A stretch of 64,000 nucleotides of DNA from Mesostigma viride (Eukaryota; Streptophyta; Mesostigmatophyceae; Mesostigmatales; Mesostigmataceae), in NCBI GenBank assembly GCA_009746045.1, contig RPFO01001649.1, positions 2,501-66,500 of the forward strand, written 5' to 3'. Under the pieces are notes generated by a model. That model had not been told where the DNA came from. It worked only from the letters and a program-made list of their open reading frames with translations, and did not search any database. The position numbers and the translations under genes are program-made. Of this stretch, positions 21,950 to 32,860 are shown one piece after another (position 1 is the first letter of the stretch; each line of letters starts with the position of its first letter).

Positions 21950-22744
21950 CATGAACGGCAGCAGAAAAGAGAGAGGAAGAGAGGGAAAGAGAGGCTGCGG
22001 AGAAGCGCGAGGAACAGCTAAGATGCAAGAGGCAACGGGTGGAGGAACATGGCAACGAAGCCAGCGGGAGTGGGAGCTGCGAGCAAGCACGTCAACTGCG
22101 GTGGATGCACACGTGGGGGAGGCACATGCGGGGCAAGCATGTGTAGGCCTGCAAATCGTGCCAGGGCCCACCGTGATTGCAATTGCCGAGTTCCTGCTGA
22201 AGCGAGCACTGGCCTCCTTTCCGCAGTTGGCAGCCAAGGACGCGACAATCACGCTTGTGGAGAGTTTGTGTAAGGAAGAACCTGGACTCGGCATCGGGCA
22301 GTCCAGCGGTGGACCTGCTGAACAACACAGCCTGTGCCCTTGCGAATGCCGCGCTGCAGTTGGTCTCCAACTCCGTCCATCCATGTTGATGGCAAGGTTA
22401 GTTGTGCCACATTTTCTTCCTGTTTTGGGTATGACGCATCAATAATTGCCCCTTGTATGTACGGGTGCGGTCGATTGACCTCCCTCCAGCAACATTGCAA
22501 CATCCGTTACTGACGTCCACTGCGGCGGATGCGTTCCTCCAGCATGTTAGTTGCCTTGTGAGCTGTAATTGTGCAGGGTGTCGTCAGTACATCCGATGAG
22601 AAGGATAACAAGGAGCTCAAGTGTCACTGGTGTTGCCTGGTTGATGGCGCACGTAATATCCATGGGCATCAGCATATGGTCCCAAACACACTCAAACGGC
22701 TGGCCGAGTCGCTGGGAGAGGCAGTCCACATGCAGTTGGAGAGG
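21950..22744 (+). CDS. Possible exons of an unidentified (captured or decayed) gene
   Basis: Two segments look coding on the + strand. The first, about 22090-22396, encodes [20 protein letters not shown] and [19 protein letters not shown], then continues naturally only after a frame change ([20 protein letters not shown]), ending at a GTTAGT donor. The second, 22577-22744, follows a TTGTGCAG acceptor, encodes 56 codons including [20 protein letters not shown], and ends at GTGGGT. No family is recognised. The frame change suggests decay or a mis-drawn intron. It lies inside the 12.5-kb element and could be a captured host fragment. A purine array begins directly after the second exon. Confidence 0.3.
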
Positions 22745-22761
22745 GTGGGTGGGTGGGGTGG

Positions 22762-23283
22762 CGGGAGGGAGGGAGGGAGGGAGGGAGGGAGGGAGGGAGG
22801 GAGGGAGGGAGGGAGGGAGGGAGGGAGGGAGGAGGGAGGAGGGAGGGAGGGAGGGAGGGAGGAGGGAGGGAGGGAGGGAGGGAGGGAGGGAGGGAGGAGG
22901 AGGGGAGGGAGGGAGGGAGGGAGGAGGGAGGGAGGAGGGAGGGAGGGAGGGAGGGAGGGAGGGGGAGGGAGGGAGGGAGGGAGGGAGGGAGGGAGGAGGG
23001 AGGGAGGGAGGGAGGGAGGGAGGAGGGAGGGAGGGAGGAGGGAGGGAGGGAGGGAGGGAGGGAGGGAGGGAGGAGGAGAGGAGGGAGGGAGGGAGGGAGG
23101 GAGGAGGGAGGGAGGGAGGAGGGAGGGAGGGAGGAGGGAGGGAGGGAGGGAGGGAGGGGGAGGGAGGGAGGGAGGGAGGGAGGAGGGAGGGAGGGAGGGA
23201 GGGAGGGAGGGAGGGAGGGAGGGAGGAGGGAGGGAGGGAGGGAGGGAGGGAGGGAGGGAGGGAGGGAGGGAGGGAGGGAGGGC
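22762..23283. repeat. (GGGA)n purine array, 0.5 kb
   Basis: GGGA tetramers, interrupted by GGA steps, run for about 520 bases of pure purine on the + strand. Such mirror-repeat purine tracts can adopt triplex structures. All Arg-Glu-Gly and Pro-Ser-Leu frames across it are artefacts. A similar array of opposite orientation lies at 26165-26607. Confidence 0.95.
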
Positions 23284-23824
23284 GGGCGGGTGGGTGGGTG
23301 GTTATGGTGGGTGGATGGGTGCAAGGGTGGTTGCTTATAAGTGAATCGCCAGGTGGCTGGGGGATCGACGGGGTTTGGGAACTCCTATAGGTGGGTGCAT
23401 TATTGGATGCCTGAGTGAAACTGTTTCATGGGCTGGAGGATTTGCACTGTTGGTTTGTGGCGGGTGGATGTGTAGCTGTGATTAGAAGTGGGTGGGGTGA
23501 GCGATGGGGAAGGTAGATGGGTGGGTGGGTGCACGGATATGGGTGGGTGGGTGGTTTTGTAGTTGGGATCGACTCACCTATCGCGGGTGGAGGGCTGTGC
23601 ATGTTAGGGGTGAGATGGGTGGGTGACTGGCTGAGAGGATGTGGATGTGTGAGGGTGAGTGGGTGCAGGTCGGTGGGTATAAGGGTATGGGGGGAAAGAG
23701 TGGTCGAGTGGGAAGGGGCGTGGGTGGCCGGGTCAGGGGTGGGCGGCCCGGTGGGCACACATGGGGCCAGCTGGCTGGGTGGTTAGGTGGCTGCGTGGTT
23801 TTAGTAATGGGTGCCTGGATAAAA
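23284..23824. repeat. Degenerate GGGTG(GAT)-rich tract, left of inserted element
   Basis: Irregular GGTGGGTGG, GGGTGGATG and similar short motifs, strongly G-rich on the + strand. The same kind of sequence resumes at 24318-24650, so the inverted-repeat element at 23825-24317 appears inserted into one continuous decayed microsatellite. Confidence 0.75.
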
Positions 23825-24317
23825 GGCCGGGCCCACTTCAAATGTTCCGAAAAGTGTGACACTTTTGGTCGTTTTTTTGACTTTTTCGACGATCGTCACT
23901 CTGCAGAGTGATTCGTCGTGCGAAATCGTGCGAAATTGTGCGAAATTTGCTGAAATCGTGTGAAATTTGCTGAAATCGTGCGAATTTGTGCGAAATTTGC
24001 TGAAATTGTGCGAAATTTCATGTGAAAAATGTCGACGGTAAAAAATTTTGATGTGCACAACGTGTGTGAATTCATGCGAAATTTTGTCAAACGTCACTCC
24101 CCAAAACGACCCTTGGTTGAAATCCATGCGAAATTGTGCGAAATCATGCAAAATTGTGCGAAATCGTGCGAAATCGTGCGAAAATGTGTGAAAATTTTGC
24201 GAAAATCACGCGAAAATCACGCGAACTCGTGCGAAATTTTATTTTTTTTTTGCAAAAAACGACCAAAAGTGTCACACACTTGGCTTGGACGGCGGAACAT
24301 TTGAAGTGGGCCCGGCC
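23825..24317. mobile_element. 493-bp inverted-repeat element with GTGCGAAAT interior
   Basis: The left end GGCCGGGCCCACTTCAAATG, continuing TTCCG, is exactly reversed at 24293-24317. After a short unmatched stretch a second matched block follows (GTGTGACACTTTTGGTCGTT and its reverse). AAAA flanks both sides, a possible but weak target duplication. The interior, 23918-24240, is made of degenerate 9- to 12-bp units GTGCGAAATC/T and TTTGCTGAAAT. No coding capacity; the superfamily is not identified. Confidence 0.8.
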
Positions 24318-25219
24318 AAAAGGATGGGTGAATGCCTCCTTATTGCCTTAGTAGGTGGGTAGATTGCATATGTGGCTAGCTGGGTGGGTGGATGTCCCAG
24401 TGGGTGGGTATGTGGCTGGGTGCCTGGGTGCACGAGTGGTTAGATAGGTTGGTTTAGTAGGTGCGTGGCTGGCTGGCTGGGTCACCGGGTGGGTGGACCA
24501 GTGGGTGGCTGGGTACTCAGGTGCGCAAGTGTATGAGTACTTGTGTGGGTGGGCCAGGTGGATGCATGGGTGGGTGACTGCATGGGTGACTCGGTACGCA
24601 CAAAGGGCAACGGATATAGACATGGGGATATGCCAATGCCTTGGGGTGAGCATACGTGGATGCCAGGTGACATGTGCCAGCCTGTCGCAGTTATACTATA
24701 CCTTGGCGTTTGCTTGGCGTGTCGTTGCCAATAATTTCACACAGGACGTACATGGTACGTGTTGGTAGCAATCACATGGCTGTGTTAGTGAGTGATGTTG
24801 CATGTATTGTTCAGCTTTCTTTCCCATTTTGCAATGTGCCAAGGTTCTTAAGTAGTTTAGAAGTATGGTGTCATGGGGTATACATCAAGGAGACAACCAG
24901 CGCAGGCCAGAAATCGGGAGAATCCGGACCATGGTAGCTCACATGCATGTGCACTGCACATCACACATTTGTGGCATACTCGCAATGTCTACCTTACATC
25001 TTGCATTCTGTTAGGAACAGTCGCCACTCAGGCATTCACATGCACCAGGGTTTCGCTCACTGTTTGTGCTGTAGTCATCGTTAAATCAAAAATCTTTACA
25101 AAGCCTGGCAATTGTCATAATGTTGGGCTCCTTATGACATGAGATTTTGCACACGAAGTTTTGCGACCATGCTTCAGATGCTTGCATGATGACGACCAGT
25201 TTTGGTTGTAATATGACAT
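24318..25219. other. G-rich degenerate tract then unremarkable sequence
   Basis: 24318-24650 continues the GGGTGG-rich decayed microsatellite. From 24650 to 25219 no gene is seen. In - orientation, 24884-24945 matches the shared SINE-like terminus (ATCAAGGAGACAACCAGCGC, then AGGCCAGAAAT). Confidence 0.5.
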
Positions 25220-25383
25220 GGTGGTGCAGGTGCCCTGGTGCACCTAGAGCAGGGGTAGCTTACATGCATTCCCACCCTTGCATGAAGTAGCCTAGACTGT
25301 ATTAAAAGCCATATGCCCCTTCTCAGGGATATGTGCTACATTTACTCCCAACGGAGTGATGTTGATAACTAATTAATTAATTA
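25220..25383 (+). mobile_element. Family-A retroelement, 5'-truncated 3' end (A3)
   Basis: The 3' UTR of family A (GTGCACCTAGAGCAGGGGTA, then CATATGCCCCTTCTCAGGGA, then TCCCAACGGAGTGATGTTG) ends in a TAATTAATTAATTAA tail. ATGACAT occurs at 25213-25219 and again at 25384-25390, a 7-bp target duplication that fits target-primed insertion of a severely truncated copy. Confidence 0.8.
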
Positions 25384-25390
25384 ATGACAT

Positions 25391-25900
25391 CATATTAATT
25401 TTTAAAATCATTATTGATAGCAACACTACCTTGTTAGCATTTGTTACCATTCAGGGCTCCAAATGCCCTGAGGCGTTGTTCAAGGTCTGAACAACCGTAA
25501 TTCATTGTGGCTGTTAAGTTCCAGCTTCGTCGGGCATAATTCGTCTAACTATTTAAGTGCAAACGTTGTTTGGAAGGGACTCATTTTGGCCTTAATTAAG
25601 GATCTGGAGCAGGAGCACGTATTCCATGGACTGATGGGGGTGGGTGCATTAGAACTGAGCCGCGAAGACTAGCTGATCTCACTCTAATCTTATATACCAA
25701 GTTGTCTCCTTGATAATATACAAAGTTGTCTCTCTTAATACAAAATCCTAACTACTCTACTCAGTCACGCACCCCTTCCTCCTGGCGTGGGGGAGGGGGG
25801 GCTCTTACATCGCCATGCGTCCAGGCATGATTTGTCTCGCTTCATGTACCATGATTGCCTTTAATTTGACCATTAATTAATTTATTTATTTATTAAGAAC
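25391..25900. other. No gene seen
   Basis: AT-rich sequence without a supported open frame. Two TTGTCTC(C/T)TT steps at 25700-25740 resemble the SINE-like terminus but are short. Confidence 0.4.
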
Positions 25901-26164
25901 ATCCATCCATCCATCCATATCCATCCATCCATCCATCCATCCATCCATCCATCCATCCATCCATCCATCCATCCATCCATCCATCCATCCATCCATCCAT
26001 CCATCCATCCATCCATCCCATCCATCCATCCATCCATCCATCCATCCATCCATCCATCCATCCATCCATCCATCCATCCATCCATCCATCCATCCATCCA
26101 TCCATCCATCCATCCATCCATCCATCCATCCCATCCATCCATCCCATCCATCCATCCATCCATC
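25901..26164. repeat. (CCAT)n microsatellite
   Basis: About 65 CCAT tetramers with a few CCCAT slips. It runs directly into the CCCT array that follows. The Trp-Met-Asp-Gly frames on the - strand are artefacts. Confidence 0.97.
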
Positions 26165-26607
26165 CCCCTCCCTCCCTCCCTCCCTCCCTCCCTCCCTCCC
26201 TCCCTCCCTCCCTCCCTCCCTCCTCCCTCCCCCTCCCTCCCTCCCTCCCTCCCTCCCTCCCTCCCTCCTCCCTCCCTCCCTCCCTCCCTCCCTCCCTCCC
26301 TCCCTCCTCCCCCCCCCTCCCCCTCCCTCCCTCCCTCCCTCCCTCCCTCCCTCCCTCCCTCCCTCCCTCCTCCCCCCCCTCCCTCCCTCCTCCCTCCCTC
26401 CCTCCCTCCCTCCCTCCCTCCTCCCTCCCTCCCTCCCTCCCTCCCTCCCTCCCTCCCTCCCTCCTCCCTCCCTCCCTCCCTCCCTCCCTCCCTCCCTCCC
26501 TCCCTCCCTCCCTCCCTCCCTCCCTCCCTCCCTCCCTCCCTCCCTCCTCCCTCCCTCCCTCCCTCCCTCCCTCCCTCCCTCCCTCCCTCCCTCCCTCCCT
26601 CCCTCCT
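26165..26607. repeat. (CCCT)n pyrimidine array
   Basis: About 440 bases of CCCT/CCT on the + strand, that is GGGA on the - strand, the same motif as 22762-23283 but inverted. Pure pyrimidine, with triplex potential. Not coding. Confidence 0.96.
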
Positions 26608-26836
26608 CCATCCATCCATCCATGATGAAATTTGGTCGGGTAAATTGCAATAGACTCGCCTTTTGATGACGAACACGCCGATCTAATTTTTGGCAGCCAT
26701 GCCCAGGATTTCGCAAGTTATCGCCAGCGGCCTGCCCAGCAGATCTCGCTATTTTTCTGCACATTATGGCGGCACCACGCATGTGATCAGTGTGCCTGCG
26801 CCCCCTGCCCTCGTCTAGGTGCTATTAAACGTAGCT

Positions 26837-28107
26837 ATGGAGGTCCCCGCATCGTCTTCAGCTCTTGCCGCCGATTCTATTGATGCCCAGATTGCTGCAA
26901 ACAAAATCGCCCACGACATTGTCGTCGCCAAGAACGCCGCTAACAAGCGATCCAAGACTTCGGAAGCAACTTCGGAAGCAACTCCGATAGCTGCTGAAAC
27001 CTCCTTGCCGGACGCCATTTCTTCCTCATTCTACATGCCAGGCCAGCGTTTGAGCCTGGCAGACATCGATACCTTACTCGCCTACAATGACGCCGCTGTG
27101 ACAAGCGTGCTGAAGCTCCGCAACGACAACGACGCCCCGATTCGCCACCCTAAGAGCGGCCAGGTTATGGAGGCTGCTTCGGATGAATGGCCTCATTGGG
27201 ATGAGCGCCAGCGTCGGCTTGCCTGTCTTATTTCGTGCTGCCCTGAACTTGTCGAGCTGCCGGCGACGACCATCGCCAGGCCAGCCCCCGCGACCGATGT
27301 TAACGTGCAGCTGCAGGACGTCGCACAGTCTTTTACGACCGTGCAGGGCGACATTAAGGTCCTGACGGAGGCGTCTGCAGCTGCGACGGCACAATTGCTG
27401 GAGCTGAAGAAAGCCATGGCAGCCCCCGCCAAAACTACCACGTTTGCCGACGTCACCGGCAAGCAGTTGACCACCATCGTTCAACAGGCGGCCAAGTCTG
27501 CAGCTACCGCTGCGGTCACCCAGAATGCAGTGCAGCAACGCCAGCGCAATATGGTAATCAAAGGCTTCCAGACAGGCGCGGCAGCACATGAGACAGCACA
27601 CTCACTTGCCGAGGAGCTGCGCGGCCCAGCGTTTCTGGGGAAGATGCAGCTCCAGAACCGTGTTGTCATTGAACGAGCCATTCGGCTGCCAGGCCCTCCG
27701 GCCTGGTCGTCGTCACCATGGCCTCCATGCACGACAAACGCCTCGTGCTGGGAGCACGTCGTCTGCTCCAGCCCGGCGACTTCAGCCTCGACGAGGACTA
27801 CACGCCGGCTCAACTGAAGGCGAGGAGCGCGGTGTGGAACAGCACCATCGTCCAGGGGGAGCGGCGTTGCCACCCTCCATCGCCTGACTACGTATGCATT
27901 GAGTCGTCCCCCTCTTCTTCCCCCTTTTTTCAACCTCCACCGGCGGGCCGCTTCGGCCACTTGCCGCTTTCTCTTGGCCTGTTTTTGCGCGATGTCAACG
28001 GGATTTTCCATGGTGGCTGTACTTTCGCTCGTAATTACGGGTGGTGCATTAAGCGCAGGCTTTCGACCTTCCCTTTCAACACCAAACTACTCCATCATCT
28101 TGTGTAA
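26837..28107 (+). pseudogene. L1-type retroelement ORF1 (family D), one frameshift
   Basis: From ATG 26837 (MEVPASSSALAADS) the frame runs through a helical region (LTEASAAATAQLLELKKAM) into an RNA-binding-type domain: MVIKGFQTGAAAHETAHSLA, ELRGPAFLGKMQLQNRVVIE and RAIRLPG. A single-base frame change near 27690 is needed to continue with GLVVVTMASMHDKRLVLGAR and LQPGDFSLDEDYTPAQLKAR. The order of domains and the terminal LDEDYTPAQL..R..W motif match L1-type ORF1, an RNA chaperone that coats the element's transcript. The tail part to 28107 is less certain. No ORF2 follows. It lies inside the 12.5-kb element. Confidence 0.72.
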
Positions 28108-28159
28108 GTTAGGGTCTTAGGGGCAGTGCAGCTTGTCTGGACGATCGATCATGCAGACA

Positions 28160-28410
28160 AGCACACGTGACCCTGACCGAAATGATTACCAAAAAAGGAC
28201 AAATGATTACCGATTTTTACCGATGATTACACATGATTACACATGATTACACGTACATGATTACCAAAAAAGGACAAATGATTACCGATTTTTACCGATG
28301 ATTACACATGATTACACATGATTACACATGATTACACGTACATGATTACCAAAAAAGGACAAATGATTACCGATTTTTACCGATGATTACACATGATTAC
28401 ATATGATTAC
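28160..28410. repeat. ATGATTAC(AC) tandem repeats, three blocks
   Basis: Three copies of a composite unit of about 90 bases, built from ACCAAAAAAGGACAAATG, ATTACCGATTTTTACCG and runs of ATGATTACAC. The last copy ends in ATTACACCCCCGTATTACAT and passes directly into the next repeat. No coding capacity. Confidence 0.85.
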
Positions 28411-28705
28411 ACCCCCGTATTACATAGGAAGGTGTGACTATGTACTCCACCCTATGTACTCCAAGAGTACATAGGGTGGCACACTATGTACTCCAAGAGT
28501 ACATAGTCCGGAGTACATATGATCCGGGATTTCCGAATAGGGGACTGCCGACGCGGTGAGACACGCCCGTATTACATAGGAAGGAGTGACTATGTACTCC
28601 ACACTATGTACTCCAAGAGTACATAGGGTGGCACACTATGTACTCCAAGAGTACATAGTCCGGAGTACATATGATCCGGGATTTCCGAATAGGGGACTGC
28701 CGAAC
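28411..28705. repeat. Two about 150-bp direct repeats with snap-back motifs
   Basis: CCCGTATTACATAGGAAGG starts each copy (about 28414 and 28567). Both contain the palindromes CTATGTACTCCAAGAGTACA followed by TAG, and end ATCCGGGATTTCCGAATAGG, GGACTGCCGA. Each unit could fold into two hairpins. Confidence 0.8.
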
Positions 28706-28709
28706 TCGA

Positions 28710-29724
28710 GGCCCCCAGAGTACTAACTAGGCTGACTATCTACTCGAGTCACGACGCAGTGAGATACGCCAAGCCGCCCGAAGCAGATCTCTGCATGCGC
28801 CACGTGTAACGAGGGTTCTGCTTGCGAATTCGAATTGCGATGAGCCGTTGCAGACGCGCCGCCTAGATGTTTGAATTTCATCAACGAGCCTTGAACGAGC
28901 TGGTAAAGTTTGCCTGCCCTTGCATCACCTTGCGCTGGCTATGCCGATTGCATGCAGTCCAGCCGACTGATAGTGGTGAAAGAATAAGCGCCCCCCTAAA
29001 CCCGCATGCTCACGATGCTTGAAGAAAAAAAAGCAAAAGGCGCACTAGGATGCATGACAAGCCCTTTTGGAGCCCCAGTTTAGCATGATTCGGTCATCCG
29101 TTTCCAGCCATCGGCAGCGCCAACTCCGATACAGCTTACTATGGCGTAGTCGGTAGCCAGCTACACCGCTTTTCTTGCCTTTGTTACTACATGCAAACTT
29201 CAATTCGTTACATCGTGCGCCTGCGGCATATTTAAGAAAGCGGCTGCAAGCGCACCTTGCTGAGCCAGGTACACAATGTCTTCAGTCAGCGACCGCGTAT
29301 GCATGCCACGTTTAGTCGCATCGAGTCGCGTAGACAATGCGTTCCGGATTAAATTGTTCACCGTTCAATTGCTCAGCGCTGCCTGAATGCAGCGCGCTTT
29401 ATTACTGATTCTGTCCTCTTTGCATGCATTGCAGTCGATTGTATGTTATTTTCACGTTGTCCATCTTTCCACTCGCTTTCATTGTTTACCAGATACCAAA
29501 AGTCTCCCACGAGGTAGGCGACACTTCAATCTCGCTTATTTTACACCTGGCACACCTGGGCTTCTCTGTATGTGCCGATGCCCATCGTAAGTTGTTGAAC
29601 GTTTTTTGCCCTCCATGGTTGCCAATTTTACTAGGAGTTCTTAGGAGCTCTCTCTCCATTGACTTCTCTGTCTCTTTTGCTTTGGCCATGCCATGTTAGT
29701 GTAATGTCTTCCTTGCTGCCATGC
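28710..29724. other. No gene seen
   Basis: Roughly 1 kb without a supported gene. Small open frames at 29387-29699 lack recognisable motifs and give no coding signal. Confidence 0.4.
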
Positions 29725-31128
29725 TAGCGGGCCCACGTGCTTGTTCCTTGTCAAAGTAGGGAGGCTCGCGGGGTGGGTGGCTGGTCATGCTTGTACCTTA
29801 TCAAGGGAGGGGCCCACGTAGGGTAGGTGGGTGGGCATGCGTGTACCTTGTCAAGGGAGGGATTCACGTATGGTAGGTGGGTGCACGAGCTTGGTCCTTG
29901 TCAAGAGGCACATACGTAGGGTAGGTGAGTGCACGTGCTTGTTACTGGTCAGGGGAGGCATGGATGTGGGGTAGGCATGTGCACGTGCTTATTCCTTGTC
30001 AAGGGAGGGACGCACGTAGTGTAGGTGAGTTCATGTGCTTGTTCCTTGTCAAAGGAGGGGTGCACATAGGGTGGGTGGGTGCACGTGCTCGTTCCTTGTC
30101 AAGGGAGGCATGCATGTGGGGTAGGCATGTGCACGTGCTTGTTTCATGTCAAGGGAGGGATGCAGGTAGGGTAGGTGGGTGGGCTTGCTTGTTCCTTGTC
30201 AAGGGAGGGATGCACGTACGGTAGATGAGTGCACATGCTTGTTCCTTGTCAAAGGAGGGGGGCATGTGGAGTAGGAATGTGCACATGGTTGTTCCATGTC
30301 AAGGGAGGGATGCAGGTAGGGTAGGTGGGTGGGCATGCTTGTACCTTATCAAGGGAGGGGCGGACATAGGGTTGGTGGGTGCACGTGCTTGTTCGATGTC
30401 AAAGGAGGGACGCATGTGGGGTAGGCATGTGCACATGCTTGTTCCATGTCACAGGAGGGATGCACGTAGGGTAGGTGGGTGCACGTGCTTGTTACTGGTC
30501 AGGGGAGGCATGGATGTAGGGTAGGCATGTGCACGTGCCTATTCCTTGTCAAGGGAGGGACGCGCGTAGTGTAGGTGAGTTCATGTGCTTGTTCCTTGTC
30601 AAAGGAGGGGTGCACACAGGGTGGGTGGGTGCACGTGCTCGTTCGATTCTTGTCAAGGGAGGCATGCATGTGGGGTAGGCATAGTGCACGTGCTTGTTCC
30701 TTGTCAAAGGAGGGGTGCACATAGGGTAGGTGGGTGCACGTGCCCGTTCGATTCTTGTCAAGGGAGGCATGCATGTGGGGTGGGGCATGTGCACGTGCTT
30801 GTTCCTTGTCAAGGGATCGAGGGACGCACGTAGTGTAGGTGAGTTCATGTGCTTGTTCCTTGTCAAAGGAGGGGTGCACATAGGGTGGGTGCATGGGTGC
30901 ACGTGCTCGTTCCTTGTCAAGGGAGGCATGCATGTGGGGTAGGCATGTGCACGTGCTTGTTTCATGTCAAGGGAGGGATGCAGGTAGGGTAGGTGGGTGG
31001 GCTTGCTTGTTCCTTGTCAAGGGAGGGATGCACGTGCGGTAGATGAGTGCACATGCTTGTTCCTTGTCAAAGGAGGGGGGCATGTGGAGTAGGAATGTGC
31101 ACATGGTTGTTCCATGTCGAGGGAGGGA
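29725..31128. repeat. 50-bp minisatellite, left part
   Basis: About 28 units of GCACGTGCTTGTTCCTTGTC, AAGGGAGGGATGCACGTAGG, GTAGGTGGGT. Variant units (GGCATGCATGTGGGGTAGGC) alternate in blocks that themselves repeat, for example 29985-30190 and 30590-31020 share the same unit order, giving higher-order repeats. Most units contain CACGTG or GTGCAC. The array continues at 31658 after an inserted family-B copy. Confidence 0.93.
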
Positions 31129-31657
31129 TTAATTAATTAATTAATTAAACTCGTGCTCCCGTTGGGGAGTCACGGAGCACCGAAGTGCTTTTAATCCCTG
31201 TGTGTGCACTACAGGAGAAAGGGCAGAGACCCCCAGTCTCCTTCATGCCAAAGGCATGCCACAGCTGCAATCGGGCGCGGCTAGCTAAAAGGACAGGCTA
31301 ACGATCCGGCAAACTGTGGGTGCAATAAGACCCATGTGAGCATATCATAGCAAGGAGCGTGGGCAAGTAATCTGAACATAGCCAGGGCGTAGCATGGCTG
31401 TACTAGGACTAGGCTATGGCTGGTTGTGTACCGTGCGTTGGCGGCACGTGACTAGGTGTGTTGGCACAGCTAGGCAACATTCTAGGCATGGCTGCCTTAG
31501 CGGCAGTGACGCCAATGGTTACAAGCTAGGGCTAAATATTGCTATTCTAGCCCGCTGGGGGCGTCCACATCTTGTGGTTGATCATCAGGTCCCCGCCCCT
31601 CCAGTACACCTTGGGCTTCTGGGGGTCCTGCTTATGGCGGAGGTATTCCGGCCACAG
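31129..31657 (-). mobile_element. Family-B retroelement, 5'-truncated (B3), inside minisatellite
   Basis: A - strand copy with a TTAATTAA tail at 31129-31148, the family-B 3' UTR, the ORF1 stop TAG at 31547-31549, and ORF1 codons WPEYLRHKQDPQKPKVYW and GGDLMINHKMWTPPAG. It is cut at the 5' side within the WPEY codons. The minisatellite sequence GTCGAGGGAGGGA is duplicated on both sides (31116-31128 and 31658-31670), a clean 13-bp target duplication. Confidence 0.92.
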
Positions 31658-32345
31658 GTCGAGGGAGGGATGCAGGTAGGGTAGGTGGGTGGGCATGCTT
31701 GTACCTTATCAAGGGAGGGGCGGACATAGGGTAGGTGGGTGCACGTGCTTGGTCCTTGCCAAGGGAGGGATTCACGTACGGTAGGTGAGTGCACATGCGT
31801 GTTCCTTGTCGAAGGAGGGGGGCACTTAGGGTAGGTGGGTGCACGTGCTTGTTGCTTGTCAAGAGGCACGTACATAGAGTTGGTGGGTGCACGTGCTTGT
31901 TCCATGTCACAGGAGGGATGCACGTAGGGTAGGTGGGTGCACGTGCTTGTTACTGGTCAGAGGAGGCATGGATGTGGGGTAGGCATGTGCACGTGCCTAT
32001 TCCTTGTCAAGGGAGGGACGCGCGTAGTGTAGGTGAGTTCATGTGCTTGTTCCTTGTCAAAGGAGGGGTGCACACAGGGTGGGTGGGTGCACGTGCTCGT
32101 TCCTTGTCAAGGGAGGCATGCATGTGGGGTAGGCATGTACACGTGCTTGTTCCTTGTCAAAGGAGGGGTGCACATAGGGTACTGAGGTGGGTGCACGTGC
32201 CCGTTCGATTCTTGTCAAGGGAGGCATGCATGTGGGGTGGGGCATGTGCACGTGCTTGTTCCTTGTCAAGGGAGGGACACAACAGGGTATGTGGGTGGTT
32301 TTGCTGGTTCCTCGCCATGGGAGGGACGTAATAGGGTAGTAGGTG
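31658..32345. repeat. 50-bp minisatellite, right part
   Basis: Continuation of the array interrupted at 31128, with the same alternating unit types. Units degrade towards 32345, and a degenerate duplication of about 180 bp follows (32345-32690, sharing CCGTAACTGCATTCGGG at two sites). Confidence 0.9.
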
Positions 32346-32743
32346 AGTGCACGCATCATTTTTTTCCTTATTCTCAGCCCATCAACTAGAACTTTCAGCT
32401 GCCAGTCCTCACTAGTCTACGACCGTAACTGCATTCGGGTTCATGTTAAATACGTTGCGTTTTTCTTGGACGGCATGGAAGATGCTGTCATTTTCAAGAG
32501 AGGGATGCACGTACGTATTGGTGGTGGTGCACGCATCGTCCCTTTTCTTACTAGTTGCCTGTGTACTAGAAATTTCAACTGCTATTCCTCGCTACCGTAT
32601 GGCCGTAACTGCATTCGGGGCATTTTGCGTTTTCTATGAGTGCGTGACAGTTGCTGTCTTACTTGGACAAAGGCGGAATGAACTGCAGGCAATCCGGAAT
32701 GATTAAGACGGGAAGTTGGTCAACTCGCACCAAAAGCAAAGCC

Positions 32744-32860
32744 GCCATATGGACGGCGGTACCTTTCAAATCAACATGGGCGATTACCCCTGGCCGAGCG
32801 GACTTGAGGGTGACAACAGCTTCAAGACGCCACCCTCATCGGCCAAGGTTCTACTGCCGT
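32744..32860 (+). CDS. Short open frame of unknown nature
   Basis: ATG at about 32750 starts MDGGTFQINMGDYPWPSGLE and continues GDNSFKTPPSSAKVLLP to a stop near 32861. The composition looks protein-like, but there is no similarity, no splice context and only 37 codons. It lies inside the 12.5-kb element between the minisatellite and the right subterminal motifs. Confidence 0.15.

Noticed and set aside
22569-23390. Arg-Glu-Gly-Gly and Pro-Ser-Leu repeat proteins
   Set aside because: All phases of the GGGA array are open; there is no start, splice or composition evidence for coding beyond the short segment before it.
25882-26782. Trp-Met-Asp-Gly / Gly-Gly-Arg-Glu repeat protein on the - strand
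   Set aside because: Product of the CCAT and CCCT microsatellites.
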